A stretch of 64,000 nucleotides of DNA from Streptococcus mitis. Its GTDB lineage: Bacteria; Bacillota; Bacilli; Lactobacillales; Streptococcaceae. The DNA lies in assembly GCF_013305725.1 (NCBI RefSeq), contig NZ_CP047883.1, positions 1,219,001 to 1,283,000 of the forward strand, given 5' to 3'. Made by a program: the position numbers and the translations under genes. Positions 17,334 through 27,444 of this stretch are shown one piece after another (the first letter of the stretch is position 1; each line of letters begins with the position of its first letter). The notes under the pieces were generated by a model. The model was not told the DNA's origin and did not search any database. It was given only the letters and a program-made list of their open reading frames with translations.

Positions 17334-17358
17334 AAAAAAGCCCTATTAAAGGCTTTTT
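17334..17358 (-). terminator. Terminator after tRNA-Arg
   Basis: AAAGCC/GGCTTT stem followed by TTTTTT on the minus strand, 13 bases past the tRNA 3' end. Confidence 0.75.
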
Positions 17359-17370
17359 AGGATGTTTACA

Positions 17371-17442
17371 TCCACCCTGAGGGAATCGAACCCCCATCTC
17401 AAGAACCGGAATCTTACGTGATATCCATTACACTAAGGGTGG
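17371..17442 (-). tRNA. tRNA-Arg (anticodon CCG)
   Basis: A 72-base cloverleaf on the minus strand. The acceptor CCACCCT pairs with AGGGTGG and the discriminator is A. The anticodon stem is TAAGA/TCTTG with loop TTCCGGT (anticodon CCG). The T arm is GGGGG-TTCGATT-CCCTC with one G-U. CCA is not encoded. It is a single gene with its own promoter (17482-17454) and terminator, and it reads the rare CGG codon. Confidence 0.93.
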
Positions 17443-17453
17443 AAACTTGTTTT

Positions 17454-17482
17454 ATTATAACAGAAATTTGCTCTAATAACAA
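17454..17482 (-). promoter_or_regulatory. Promoter of tRNA-Arg
   Basis: TTGTTA (17482-17477), 17-base spacer, extended -10 TGTTATAAT (TATAAT 17459-17454), about 12 bases before the mature 5' end. Confidence 0.75.
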
Positions 17483-17508
17483 GTTTTTTTCTAGACGGAT
17501 AGCCCGTC

Positions 17509-18495
17509 TTAATGGGAAGCATCCCCATTCCAGATGGAGTTTTTCACGATAACATAATCAACATGTTTAAGGTCAGCAACCTGACGTCCACCTGCATAAG
17601 AAATAGCACTTTGAAGGTCTTGTTCCATCTCAGTTAAAGTGTCTTGCAGATGTCCTTTAGCAGGAAGTAAGATGCGTTTTCCTTCAACGTTTTTATAAGC
17701 ACCTTTTTGATATTGTGAAGCTGAACCGTAGTATTCTTTGAATTGTTCACCATCAACTTCGATTGTTTTCCCTGGACTTTCGATGTGCCCTGCGAAGAGA
17801 GAACCAATCATGACCATGCTGGCACCGAAACGGATAGACTTGGCAATATCGCCATGAGTACGAATTCCACCATCAGCGATAATCGGTTTACGTGCAGCCT
17901 TAGCACACCAGCGTAGAGCAGCCAACTGCCAACCACCTGTACCAAAACCAGTCTTAACCTTGGTGATACAAACTTTACCAGGTCCAATTCCAACCTTAGT
18001 AGCATCTGCACCAGCATTTTCCAATTCACGCACAGCTTCTGGTGTTCCCACATTTCCAGCAATGACAAATGTATCTGGCAGTTCTTTCTTGATGTGTTGA
18101 ATCATAGAAATCACGCTATCCGCATGACCATGGGCAATGTCAATTGTGATGTATTCCGGAGCATCAGATTTGAGCTGGCTAACGAAATCATACTCATAAT
18201 CCTTAACACCGACAGAGATAGAAACAATAAGCCCTTGCTCATGCATGCGCTTAATAAAAGGAATACGTCCTGCCTCATCAAAACGGTGCATAATGTAGAA
18301 GTAACCACCTTTAGCCAGTTGCTCTGCTACATTTTCATCCAAAATCGTCTGCATATTAGCTGGCACAACAGGTAGTTTAAAGGTGTGATTTCCTAGAGTG
18401 ACACTTGTATCCGCTTCTGCACGGCTTTTAATCACACATTTATTTGGAATCAATTGAATATCTTCGTAATCAAAAATTGGAAATTCATTTAACAT
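17509..18495 (-). CDS. guaC: GMP reductase
   Basis: A 328-residue TIM-barrel enzyme of the IMPDH/GMPR family. It has the catalytic loop [11 protein letters not shown] with C176, [18 protein letters not shown] for phosphate binding, and no CBS pair, which separates it from IMP dehydrogenase. It reduces GMP to IMP with NADPH in purine salvage. A consensus promoter at 18601-18573 leaves a leader of about 70 bases with a small hairpin (ATGC-GAGA-GCAT) and a five-codon upstream frame. The Shine-Dalgarno site is poor. Confidence 0.95.
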   Translation of the reverse strand: MLNEFPIFDYEDIQLIPNKCVIKSRAEADTSVTLGNHTFKLPVVPANMQTILDENVAEQLAKGGYFYIMHRFDEAGRIPFIKRMHEQGLIVSISVGVKDYEYDFVSQLKSDAPEYITIDIAHGHADSVISMIQHIKKELPDTFVIAGNVGTPEAVRELENAGADATKVGIGPGKVCITKVKTGFGTGGWQLAALRWCAKAARKPIIADGGIRTHGDIAKSIRFGASMVMIGSLFAGHIESPGKTIEVDGEQFKEYYGSASQYQKGAYKNVEGKRILLPAKGHLQDTLTEMEQDLQSAISYAGGRQVADLKHVDYVIVKNSIWNGDASH

Positions 18496-18572
18496 ATCGA
18501 TGTCTCGTTTCTTTTGTAATGACCTACCTATGCTCTCGCATCACTACGCCTTTTCCGACGTTTCCTTAATTA

Positions 18573-18601
18573 ATTATAAACCAAAGTACAGTTTTTGTCA
18601 A
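18573..18601 (-). promoter_or_regulatory. Consensus promoter of guaC at the edge of an IS remnant
   Basis: TTGACA (18601-18596), 17-base spacer, TATAAT (18578-18573). The -35 lies within or at the boundary of the transposase remnant on the opposite strand. Confidence 0.85.
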
Positions 18602-18978
18602 ATTATTTTATAAACTGAAATATAATGTTCGGATTTTATTGTATAAATAACAAAATAAAGTTCCTAAGGAATCGTTAGGTCTCATTGAATAAAATCTAAA
18701 GCAGATTCAAGATTTTTTTCAAACCTCCCTTAAAACAATGCTCAAGAATAAAGAAAAAATCTTTTAACGATCTTCATTTAGCGTAGTCTAATACAAATTA
18801 AAAAAATTTAACAATATCATTAAGTATCTCAAAAGCTTTAAATTTAGTTTGAAAAACTTTGATAACTATGAGAAAAGTATTTTCAATGCTCTCAACACAA
18901 AAAAGAAAGGACTAAATTTGGTCCTTTCTAGATGTTAGTTTTTCTTCAATCCACTGTAATCGACAACGGGACTGGTTA
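18590..18978 (+). pseudogene. Remnant of an ISL3-family (IS1167/IS1193-like) transposase, C-terminal part
   Basis: Plus-strand translation gives, with internal stops, fragments that match my memory of streptococcal ISL3 transposase C-termini: KLFYKLKYN, PKESLGLIE*NLKQI, DFFQTSLKTMLKNKEKIF, then SLKNFDNYEKSIFNALN, then KKERTKFGPF and stop. Some 30 bases after the stop, sequence near 18946-18975 resembles an ISL3 terminal inverted repeat. The 5' two thirds of the gene and the left end are missing. It cannot be mobile. Confidence 0.75.
18896..18929 (-). terminator. Terminator of the ylxM-ffh operon, inside the IS remnant
   Basis: AGAAAGGAC/GTCCTTTCT (9 bp, arms 18921-18929 and 18904-18912) followed by TTTTTTG on the minus strand. 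The stem is part of the transposase 3' coding sequence. Confidence 0.8.
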
Positions 18979-19013
18979 TCTTCAGTCTGAAGAAAACAAC
19001 TATTCTATCCTTT

Positions 19014-20585
19014 TTACTTGCGTTTCTTCTTCGCTTTTTTCATTTTATTCGCCATGCGTTTCATTGACTGTTTCATAGCAAATTCACCGATTTTACCTTT
19101 TAGTCCGCCACCAAACATTTGGCTCATATCTGGCATTCCTGCTCCTCCGAGAGCTGATAGGTCAGGCATGCCGCCTTGTCCCATCATTCCTTCAAGGGCA
19201 GACATATCCATTCCTCCCATATTTGGCATATTTTTAGGAAGGTTGTTTGGATTGATTCCCATCTGCTTCATCATCTTGTTCATATCTCCAGACATAACAC
19301 CCTGCATGAGCTGTTTAGCCTGGTTAAAGTCCTTGATGAATTTATTGACTTCGACAAAGGTATTTCCAGAACCAGCAGCAATACGACGGCGACGGCCTGG
19401 ATTTAACAAATCTGGATTTTCACGTTCTTCAGGTGTCATGGAAGACACGATGGCACGTTTGCGAGCAATCTGGCGCTCATCCACCTTCATATTTTGAAGG
19501 GCTGGATTGTTGGCCATACCTGGAATCATCTTGAGCAAGTCTTCCATCGGCCCCATATTTTGCACCTGATCCAACTGATCAATGAAATCATTGAAATCAA
19601 AGGTGTTTTCGCGCATCTTCTCAGCCATTTCAAGGGCTTTTTGCTCATCGTATTCCTGAGAAGCTTTCTCAATCAAAGTGAGCATATCCCCCATACCAAG
19701 GATACGGCTAGACATGCGATCTGGGTGGAAGGTTTCAATGTCCGTAATCTTTTCACCTGTACCAGTGAACTTGATTGGTTTTCCAGTAATGTGTCGAACA
19801 GATAGGGCAGCACCACCACGAGTATCGCCATCAATCTTAGTAAGGATAACCCCAGTCACTTCTAACTGAGCATTGAACTCACGCGCAACATTGGCCGCTT
19901 CTTGACCAATCATGGCATCAACGACGAGCAGAATTTCATTTGGTTGAGCCAATGCTTTCACGTCACGAAGCTCGTTCATAAGGAGCTCGTCAATCTGCAA
20001 ACGACCTGCCGTATCAATCAAGACATAGTCATTATGATTGGCTTGGGCTTGTTCCAAACCTTGACGTACAATCTCAACAGCTGGAACCTCTGTCCCAAGA
20101 GCGAATACAGGAACATCAATCTGTTGCCCCAAGGTCTTAAGCTGGTCAATAGCCGCAGGACGGTAAATATCCGCCGCAATCATCAAAGGACGGGCATTTT
20201 CTTCCTTTTTGAGTTTGTTGGCCAATTTACCTGCAAAGGTTGTTTTACCAGCCCCCTGCAAACCAACCATCATGATAATCGTCGGAATTTTAGGAGACTT
20301 GATAATCTCAGCTGTATCAGAACCTAAAACGGCTGTCAGTTCCTCATCAACGATTTTAATAATCTGTTGCGCAGGATTAAGTGTATCAATGACCTCGTGG
20401 CCGACTGCACGCTCACGAACTTTCTTGATAAAGTCCTTTACAACAGGCAAGGCAACATCGGCCTCAAGCAAAGCCAAGCGAATTTCTTTGGTTGCCTCTT
20501 GGACATCAGCCTCTGAAATTTTTCCTTTTTTACGTAGATTTTTAAAGACGTTCTGCAAACGTTCTGTTAAACTTTCAAATGCCAT
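19014..20585 (-). CDS. ffh: Signal recognition particle protein Ffh
   Basis: A 523-residue SRP54 GTPase. The N domain covers residues 1-95. The G domain has GLQGAGKTTFAGKLA at about 107-121, DTAGRLQIDE and TKIDGDTRGGAALS. The methionine-rich M domain (about 330-523) ends in MKQSMKRMANKMKKAKKKRK. The glycine/methionine-rich stretch NMGGMDMSALEGMMGQGG is typical of streptococci. With 4.5S RNA it targets membrane proteins to FtsY and SecYEG. It follows ylxM by 11 bases in one operon. Confidence 0.97.
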   Translation of the reverse strand: MAFESLTERLQNVFKNLRKKGKISEADVQEATKEIRLALLEADVALPVVKDFIKKVRERAVGHEVIDTLNPAQQIIKIVDEELTAVLGSDTAEIIKSPKIPTIIMMVGLQGAGKTTFAGKLANKLKKEENARPLMIAADIYRPAAIDQLKTLGQQIDVPVFALGTEVPAVEIVRQGLEQAQANHNDYVLIDTAGRLQIDELLMNELRDVKALAQPNEILLVVDAMIGQEAANVAREFNAQLEVTGVILTKIDGDTRGGAALSVRHITGKPIKFTGTGEKITDIETFHPDRMSSRILGMGDMLTLIEKASQEYDEQKALEMAEKMRENTFDFNDFIDQLDQVQNMGPMEDLLKMIPGMANNPALQNMKVDERQIARKRAIVSSMTPEERENPDLLNPGRRRRIAAGSGNTFVEVNKFIKDFNQAKQLMQGVMSGDMNKMMKQMGINPNNLPKNMPNMGGMDMSALEGMMGQGGMPDLSALGGAGMPDMSQMFGGGLKGKIGEFAMKQSMKRMANKMKKAKKKRK

Positions 20586-20596
20586 TTTTCTTCCTC

Positions 20597-20929
20597 TTAT
20601 TCTCTATTATCAATGCTTGTTAAAATTTCTATCTGCTCCTGCAGAAAGTCATCCTTGGGATAGCGCTCCAAAATCTGATCAAAAATCTGACTGCGGACAA
20701 TGTAGTCCGAGTACATGTGCAATTTCATCTCATAATCTTCTAGAATCTTTTCTGTCCGCTTGATATTATCATAGACAGCTTGACGACTGACACCGAACTC
20801 TTCGGCAATCTCAGCAAGACTATAATCATCAGCATAGTAGAGCTCTATGTAGTTCATTTGCTTGTCTGTCAAAAGCGCCGCATAAAATTCAAAGAGCGCA
20901 TTCATACGATTGGTTTTTTCAATTTCCAT
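20597..20929 (-). CDS. ylxM: YlxM-family helix-turn-helix protein, SRP accessory factor
   Basis: A 110-residue protein with a sigma-70 region-4-like helix-turn-helix ([20 protein letters not shown], then [13 protein letters not shown], about 25-57). YlxM is encoded before ffh in Firmicutes and in streptococci modulates SRP activity. The -10 TATAAT (20942-20937) ends 7 bases before the ATG, and there is no Shine-Dalgarno site, so the ylxM-ffh mRNA is predicted to be leaderless. Confidence 0.9.
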
Positions 20930-20936
20930 AACTTTT

Positions 20937-20942
20937 ATTATA
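20937..20942 (-). promoter_or_regulatory. Extended -10 promoter of ylxM-ffh, leaderless layout
   Basis: TGGTATAAT, AAAAGTT, ATG. The predicted start lies at the initiation codon. Confidence 0.65.
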
Positions 20943-20996
20943 CCAAAAAATCTATTATATCGCTATAGCAGAAAGGCTCCTAACACAGTTCGAGTA

Positions 20997-21030
20997 CAAA
21001 AAAAGAACCTTGCAAAGCAAGATTCTTTTA
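20997..21030 (-). terminator. Terminator of tuf
   Basis: AAAGAATCTTGC/GCAAGGTTCTTT with a three-base loop, followed by a T run on the minus strand. Confidence 0.85.
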
Positions 21031-21072
21031 GTGTCTGACTTAAATAATTGTTCTTCTGGGAACTAAATCGAA

Positions 21073-22269
<1,197 letters not shown>

Positions 22270-22340
22270 TTGAGTAAAAGCCTCCAATAAAATATATTTT
22301 ATAGATAGACAGTAGGCAATACAGTCTAACTTTCCTTACT

Positions 22341-22368
22341 ATTTTATCAAATTTCAGCTAAATTGCAA
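22341..22368 (-). promoter_or_regulatory. Promoter of tuf
   Basis: TTGCAA (22368-22363), 16-base spacer, TAAAAT (22346-22341). Confidence 0.65.
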
Positions 22369-22447
22369 GTGTTTTACAAAGTTTTTGTGAATTATTCTTA
22401 ATCAACTAATTCTAAACGACACTTCTACTCCTATCACCTAGCTAAAC

Positions 22448-22475
22448 AAAAAGAAAAATCAGGAATTCCTGACTT
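22448..22475 (-). terminator. Terminator of the AI-2E family gene
   Basis: The palindrome TCAGGAATTCCTGA (22459-22472) is followed by TTTTTCTTTTTG on the minus strand, right at the stop codon. Confidence 0.7.
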
Positions 22476-23585
22476 TTACTTAGCTAATTCTCTTTCTCGT
22501 TCTTTCATTATTTTATGATTTTCATACAAACGTGATAAAAACTTAGAAATTTCTTTTAAGATAGAATAGGTTGGTACTGCGACAATCATGCCAATAACAC
22601 CATAGATATTACTTGATAACAAAAGTAATACTAAAATCGTAATTGGATGAACCTTCATCACTCCACCTACGATTCGAGGGTAAAGGATGTTCCCGTCTAC
22701 TTGTTGAATAATCAGCATATAAATAACTGCAATCAGCATTCTATGGGGATCAGTAAAGACATTTGCGATAATCATCGGAATCAGACCAATACTTGGTCCC
22801 ACATAAGGAATGAGATTGGCTAATCCTGAAAAGATGGCAAAGACCAAAGCATATTTTAAACCAATAATACTATATCCGATAAAGGCCAAACAACCAATAA
22901 TAATCGCATCAATGGCGACTCCACTAATATAGCGTGCAATTGTCGCATTCAAATTTTTTAAAAGACCTGTAATATGCAACTTATCTCGCTTTAAAACAGT
23001 ACGTTCAAGCATCGGCAAGAATTTGTGACCATCTAACAAAAAATAAACCAAAAACACAGGGGTCATGATAATAATCAAAACAGTACTAAAGAGCGCAGAT
23101 AGGACACTTCCGACACTATTCGTCACACTATTTAGTATATTTTGTAAAATATCTACATAAGAAAGATTTAATTGTTGAATATTCGCTTGAATATCCAAAT
23201 TTTGAAAGGCTGGATAAGTAGATAAATCCACAATCAAATCTTGTAAACGACTGTAGATAGTCTGGCTAGTCGCAATCAAGCTGGTCAACTGATTGACCAA
23301 AATCGGTAAGAGATAGACTACTCCAATAACTAGCCCCCAAACCAAGGCACACAAAGTTAGTAGAATACCAATAATACGATTAATTTTGAAATACTTTTGT
23401 AAAAAACTAACAAAGGGATTTGTTAAATAATATAAAAAACTACCTAGAAGAAAGGGAATCATTATGGTGTTTGCGACACTTACAAAAGGCGTTATAATCC
23501 CACCCATCTGTCTCCATAAATAAAAGATGATGGTTAATAGTAAAATCTCACTGGTCCAAAAAAATAATTTATTCTTACGAAACAT
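22476..23585 (-). CDS. AI-2E family (UPF0118) membrane transporter
   Basis: A 369-residue polytopic protein. Two hydrophobic hairpins lie in the first 90 residues, a soluble stretch covers about 105-160 (SQTIYSRLQDLIVDL), and several helices follow, including the family motifs GLANLIPYVGPSIG and IVGGVMKVHPITILVLLLL. Members include TqsA-type autoinducer exporters and cation antiporters. The substrate here is unknown. ATG at 23585 has a TGGAGG site, and a TGGTAAAAT -10 precedes it. It is divergent from dacA. Confidence 0.88.
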   Translation of the reverse strand: MFRKNKLFFWTSEILLLTIIFYLWRQMGGIITPFVSVANTIMIPFLLGSFLYYLTNPFVSFLQKYFKINRIIGILLTLCALVWGLVIGVVYLLPILVNQLTSLIATSQTIYSRLQDLIVDLSTYPAFQNLDIQANIQQLNLSYVDILQNILNSVTNSVGSVLSALFSTVLIIIMTPVFLVYFLLDGHKFLPMLERTVLKRDKLHITGLLKNLNATIARYISGVAIDAIIIGCLAFIGYSIIGLKYALVFAIFSGLANLIPYVGPSIGLIPMIIANVFTDPHRMLIAVIYMLIIQQVDGNILYPRIVGGVMKVHPITILVLLLLSSNIYGVIGMIVAVPTYSILKEISKFLSRLYENHKIMKERERELAK

Positions 23586-23687
23586 GGGGTACCTCCATTC
23601 ATCTATTTTACCACACTTTCAAAAAAGCTTCTTTCTTATATCATGAAACTGGGAATATTTTTTTCTTTATGATAGAATAAACTTACT

Positions 23688-24929
23688 ATGAAAAAAATAA
23701 TTTTAACTCTCCTAAGCTTATCCGTGATTGGGTCAGCATCTACTGTTGCTGCTCAAGATTTTAATATTGCTGCTAAACATGCAATTGCTGTTGAGGCAAA
23801 TACCGGTAAAATTCTCTATGAGAAAGATGCAACCCAACCAGTTGAAATCGCTTCAATCACAAAATTGATTACGGTCTATCTTGTCTATGAAGCCTTGGAA
23901 AACGGCAGTATTACACTATCAACTCCGGTAGATATTTCTGATTATCCTTACAAATTAACGACAAATTCTGAAGCAAGTAATGTTCCTATGGAAGCTCGTA
24001 ATTATACCGTTGAACAGCTACTTGAAGCAACACTGGTATCTAGTGCCAACAGTGCAGCTATCGCCCTAGCTGAGAAAATTGCTGGCTCAGAAAAAGATTT
24101 CGTCGATATGATGCGGGCAAAGCTCTTGGAATGGGGCATTCAGGATGCCACTGTTGTCAATACGACGGGTCTTAACAATGAGACTTTAGGGGATAACATT
24201 TACCCAGGATCTAGAAAAGATGATGAAAACAAGCTCAGTGCTTATGATGTCGCTATCGTTGCTCGCAATCTCATCAAAAAATACCCACAAGTCTTGGAAA
24301 TCACGAAAAAACCTTCTTCTACTTTTGCTGGAATGACAATCACTTCTACCAACTACATGTTAGAAGGTATGCCTGCTTATCGCGGTGGTTTTGATGGCCT
24401 TAAGACAGGAACAACAGACAAAGCTGGAGAATCTTTTGTTGGTACTACTGTCGAAAAAGGGATGAGGGTTATCACAGTTGTTTTGAATGCAGACCATCAA
24501 GACAATAATCCTTACGCTCGCTTCACAGCTACATCGTCACTAATGGATTATATCTCTTCTACATTCACGCTTCGTAAAATCGTTCAAAAAGGCGATGCCT
24601 ACCAAGATAGTAAAGCTCCTGTACAAGATGGAAAAGAAGATGCGGTCACTGCCGTTGCCAAAGATGATATCACTCTTATTGAACGTGTTGGGGGACAATC
24701 GTCCCAAACTATTCAATTCACACCTGATTCTAAGGCAATACCAGCACCACTTGAAGCCGGAACTGTGGTTGGACATTTGACTTATGAAGACAAGGACTTG
24801 ATTGGTCAAGGTTACATTACCACAGAACGTCCTAGTTTCGAAATGGTAGCGGAAAAGAAAGTTGAAAAAGCTTTCTTCTTAAAAGTTTGGTGGAATCAGT
24901 TTATCCGCTTCATCAACGAGAAGCTATGA
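23688..24929 (+). CDS. dacA: D-alanyl-D-alanine carboxypeptidase (PBP3)
   Basis: A 413-residue protein with a signal peptide (about residues 1-22, ...STVAA), penicillin-binding motifs SITK (56-59), SAN (119-121) and KTG (239-241), a C-terminal beta domain, and an amphipathic C-terminal anchor (FFLKVWWNQFIRFINEKL). It removes the terminal D-Ala of peptidoglycan pentapeptides at the outer membrane surface and controls cross-linking. The -10 TAGAAT (23673-23678) ends 9 bases before the ATG and no Shine-Dalgarno site is present, so the leader would be only 2-3 bases. Confidence 0.96.
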   Translation: MKKIILTLLSLSVIGSASTVAAQDFNIAAKHAIAVEANTGKILYEKDATQPVEIASITKLITVYLVYEALENGSITLSTPVDISDYPYKLTTNSEASNVPMEARNYTVEQLLEATLVSSANSAAIALAEKIAGSEKDFVDMMRAKLLEWGIQDATVVNTTGLNNETLGDNIYPGSRKDDENKLSAYDVAIVARNLIKKYPQVLEITKKPSSTFAGMTITSTNYMLEGMPAYRGGFDGLKTGTTDKAGESFVGTTVEKGMRVITVVLNADHQDNNPYARFTATSSLMDYISSTFTLRKIVQKGDAYQDSKAPVQDGKEDAVTAVAKDDITLIERVGGQSSQTIQFTPDSKAIPAPLEAGTVVGHLTYEDKDLIGQGYITTERPSFEMVAEKKVEKAFFLKVWWNQFIRFINEKL

Positions 24930-24975
24930 TACAATAAACTTCTTAAAGCTAAAAAATAAATATTATGTTTAAAGA

Positions 24976-25019
24976 AAAAGAAGGGGAATCTGTATAATAC
25001 AGAACTCCCTTCTTTTTTT
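24976..25019 (+). terminator. Terminator of dacA
   Basis: AGAAGGG/CCCTTCT with an inner CTGTAT/ATACAG stem, followed by TTTTTTT. Confidence 0.8.
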
Positions 25020-25038
25020 AAACTCAATTTATTGACAG

Positions 25039-25085
25039 CAAAAATCCCCTAAATCTTAGATTAACACTATCTAAAATCTAGGGGC
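25039..25085 (-). terminator. Terminator of ccdA-etrx
   Basis: A long imperfect stem (CCCCTAGATTTTAGAT with ATCTAAGATTTAGGGG) followed by ATTTTTG on the minus strand. Confidence 0.75.
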
Positions 25086-25119
25086 TTAATTATATAAATA
25101 CTATTTTAAAATCTTGATT

Positions 25120-25686
25120 CTAGTTCATTTCTTTAAAGGCTGCTTCTGCATCCGCATTACTGATAGCACCAAATTGAATCTTCCCAATTTTTCCTTGACT
25201 ATCAATCAGGTATTCTGTAGGAATGCTTCGAATTTGATAAGCTTGGAAAGTTGTTGCTTTAGTATCATAAAGTACTGGGATATCCTTATAACCTTGATCT
25301 TGGAACCATTGTGGGAATTGCTCAACAGTTTTTTCACCTTGAATACCCGGTGCAATAACACTAAGAATTTCAAAGTCACGATCTGGTTTCGCCGCTAATT
25401 CCATCAACTCAGGCATACTTTTTTTACATGGGCCACACCATGAAGCCCAAAACTTCAAGTAGACTTTCTTGCCCTTATAATCAGATAACTTAACTTCTTT
25501 GCCATCCATTGATTGCAAGGTGAAGTCTGGAGCCTCTTTTCCAACAGCAATTTGTTGTACAGTCGTTTGTTGCTGTTGTTTTGGGGATTGTTCTGGTGCT
25601 TGAGTCTTTTTAGTCTCTTCCTCACCACAGGCCATCAATACAACTACTGACAAGAGGCTTAAGCCAGCAAACATTATTTTTTTCAT
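25120..25686 (-). CDS. Surface thioredoxin-family lipoprotein (TlpA/Etrx type)
   Basis: A 188-residue protein. The lipoprotein signal has lipobox LMAC with lipidated C20, then comes a Gln/Thr-rich linker (21-48), and a TlpA-type thioredoxin fold has the redox motif WCGPC at 83-87 and the cis-proline SIPTEYLID. It is a membrane-anchored extracellular thiol-disulfide reductase, supplied with electrons by CcdA, encoded just upstream. Pneumococcal Etrx1 and Etrx2 are the known relatives. Here no msrAB follows, which resembles the Etrx2 arrangement. ATG at 25686 with AAAGGAGAAC is preferred. Confidence 0.9.
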   Translation of the reverse strand: MKKIMFAGLSLLSVVVLMACGEEETKKTQAPEQSPKQQQQTTVQQIAVGKEAPDFTLQSMDGKEVKLSDYKGKKVYLKFWASWCGPCKKSMPELMELAAKPDRDFEILSVIAPGIQGEKTVEQFPQWFQDQGYKDIPVLYDTKATTFQAYQIRSIPTEYLIDSQGKIGKIQFGAISNADAEAAFKEMN

Positions 25687-25696
25687 TTGTTCTCCT

Positions 25697-26404
25697 TTAT
25701 TCAAAAATTCCAGCTAGAACATTTACTTGTCCTAATAGTAACAAAATTCCCATTAAAATAATAAGGAAACCACCAATTTTCTTCAGTAACATCATATGAC
25801 GTTTGATTTTACTAAAATAAGGCATCACTACACCAGAAGCTAGAGCCAAAACCAAGAAAGGAATAGCCATCCCTAGAGTATAAATCAAGGTATAGATAGC
25901 TCCTTGCCAGGCGCCATTGCCTCCAGAAGCAGCAAGTGCTAAAACAGAACTTAAAACTGGACCAATACAAGGCGTCCAACCAAAGCTAAAGGTAATACCA
26001 AGTAAAAATGCTGACCAATTACGATTAGAATCTGATTTCTTAAAAGTAAAGCTTTTTTGAACTTCTAATTTCTTAAAATGAAAAATTTCCATCTGGTGAA
26101 GGCCTAAAATGATGATAATCGTTCCCATGGTATAGCGAAACCAATTGGCGTAGAGAATATTACCAAGGTAACCAGCACCAAATCCTAAGATAAAGAAAAT
26201 GAGAGAGATACCTGCAATAAAGCAAAGCGTTCGAATCAAACCTGACCAAGCGACTTTTCTTCCAAACAGAGAGAAGCTTTTTGCACTTTCCTGATCATCC
26301 AATAAAATTCCAGCATAAACTGGTAACAGAGGAAAAATACAAGGGGAAAAGAAGGACAAAATCCCTGCTAAAAAAACGGAGATTGAAAATAATATCGTTT
26401 CCAA
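25697..26404 (-). CDS. ccdA: CcdA, thiol-disulfide electron-transfer membrane protein
   Basis: A 235-residue DsbD-beta/CcdA-type protein with six membrane segments and the two essential cysteines in FFSPCIFPLLPVY (C22) and FGWTPCIGPVL (about 145). It moves electrons from cytoplasmic thioredoxin to the surface lipoprotein encoded next. The best start is TTG at 26404 (TTG GAA ACG), as no ATG fits before the first helix. The ribosome site is weak. Confidence 0.9.
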   Translation of the reverse strand: METILFSISVFLAGILSFFSPCIFPLLPVYAGILLDDQESAKSFSLFGRKVAWSGLIRTLCFIAGISLIFFILGFGAGYLGNILYANWFRYTMGTIIIILGLHQMEIFHFKKLEVQKSFTFKKSDSNRNWSAFLLGITFSFGWTPCIGPVLSSVLALAASGGNGAWQGAIYTLIYTLGMAIPFLVLALASGVVMPYFSKIKRHMMLLKKIGGFLIILMGILLLLGQVNVLAGIFE

Positions 26405-26504
26405 TAAAAAACCTACTTTCTTAAGAATTTAAACCTATTGTACTATAAATGTTAAAATTTGTATCAAGTTTGCTACGGTTAGCTGTATTTACTATGATGT
26501 TAGA

Positions 26505-26555
26505 AAAAAGAAAAAGATTGAAGAAAGTTGTCCAAGTCAACTTTTTCTTCAATCT
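26505..26555 (-). terminator. Terminator of map
   Basis: A long stem, AGATTGAAGAAA(A)AGTTG with CAACTTTCTTCAATCT, followed by TTTTTCTTTTTTC on the minus strand. Confidence 0.8.
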
Positions 26556-26568
26556 GCCTTTAGTTATT

Positions 26569-27429
26569 TTAATAAGTCCCTTCTTCACCTTGGCTAGTCA
26601 AAATAACAGGACCATCTTTCGTAATCACGAATTGGTGTTCATATTGGCAAGATAGGCCACCATCAATGGTCTTATGGGCCCAACCGGTCTTCATATCTGT
26701 ATCAATTTCCCAATCGCCTGTATTGATCATTGGTTCAATAGTCAAGACCATTCCTTCACGAAGACGGAGTCCACGACCTGCAATACCATAGTTGGGAACC
26801 ATTGGCTCTTCGTGCATGGTTGGGCCAACACCATGACCAACCAAATCACGCACTACACCGTAACCACGACTTTCAGCGTATTCTTGAATAGCCGCACCGA
26901 TATCACCGATACGATTTCCAACAACAGCCTGCTCAATCCCCTTATACATGGCTTCTTTAGTTACATCCATCAAGTTTTTCACTTCTTCGGACGGTGTACC
27001 AACAGCATAAGCCCAACATGAGTCTGCTAAACCACCAGAATAGCTCTGAGTGTATTTTTTCATTTGTTCCACATTGTTGAAGTTTAATTTTGAGACATTC
27101 AGATCAGATTTGGCAATTGGACCTCCCAAAACCATATCAACCTTGAGCAAATCACCATCTTTTAAGATATAGTGACGAGGGAAAGCGTGAGCCACTTCAT
27201 CATTAAGAGAGCAACATGTAGCATAAGGATAGTCCATCATGGCACCGTCAACCCCAATCTGAAGCGGAAGGAAATTTTCTTCCTTACAACGACGACGAAC
27301 ATACTCTTCTACTTCCCACATATCTACGCCAGGCTTAATCAAATCACGTAAGCCGATATGAATACTTGCTAGAAAATCACCAGCCTTATCCATAGCTTCA
27401 ATTTCACGAGCTGATTTTAATGTTATCAT
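26569..27429 (-). CDS. map: Methionine aminopeptidase, type I
   Basis: A 286-residue pita-bread metallopeptidase with metal ligands in KVDMVLGGPIAKSDLN (two Asp), GHGVGPTMHEEP (His) and LTIEPMIN and YEHQFVIT (Glu). An insert around residues 108-135 makes it longer than the 250-residue E. coli type, as in other streptococci. It removes the N-terminal methionine of nascent proteins. ATG at 27429 has AGGAGAAAAA. It is the last gene of a leftward cluster murA, acetyltransferase, CBS regulator, map. Confidence 0.95.
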   Translation of the reverse strand: MITLKSAREIEAMDKAGDFLASIHIGLRDLIKPGVDMWEVEEYVRRRCKEENFLPLQIGVDGAMMDYPYATCCSLNDEVAHAFPRHYILKDGDLLKVDMVLGGPIAKSDLNVSKLNFNNVEQMKKYTQSYSGGLADSCWAYAVGTPSEEVKNLMDVTKEAMYKGIEQAVVGNRIGDIGAAIQEYAESRGYGVVRDLVGHGVGPTMHEEPMVPNYGIAGRGLRLREGMVLTIEPMINTGDWEIDTDMKTGWAHKTIDGGLSCQYEHQFVITKDGPVILTSQGEEGTY

Positions 27430-27444
27430 TTTTTCTCCTAGTTT

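Noticed and set aside
17504..17520. Hairpin AGACGG-GCTAT-CCGTCT after guaC as a terminator
   Set aside because: On the transcribed minus strand it is followed by an A run, not a T run.
18601..18895. A new small gene or regulatory RNA between guaC and ffh
   Set aside because: Plus-strand fragments match ISL3 transposase C-terminal sequence with stops, so the stretch is IS debris.
20500..20763. Long plus-strand frames opposite ffh, smc, tex and pyk
   Set aside because: They are antisense shadows of strongly supported genes, lack ribosome sites and have no recognisable domains.
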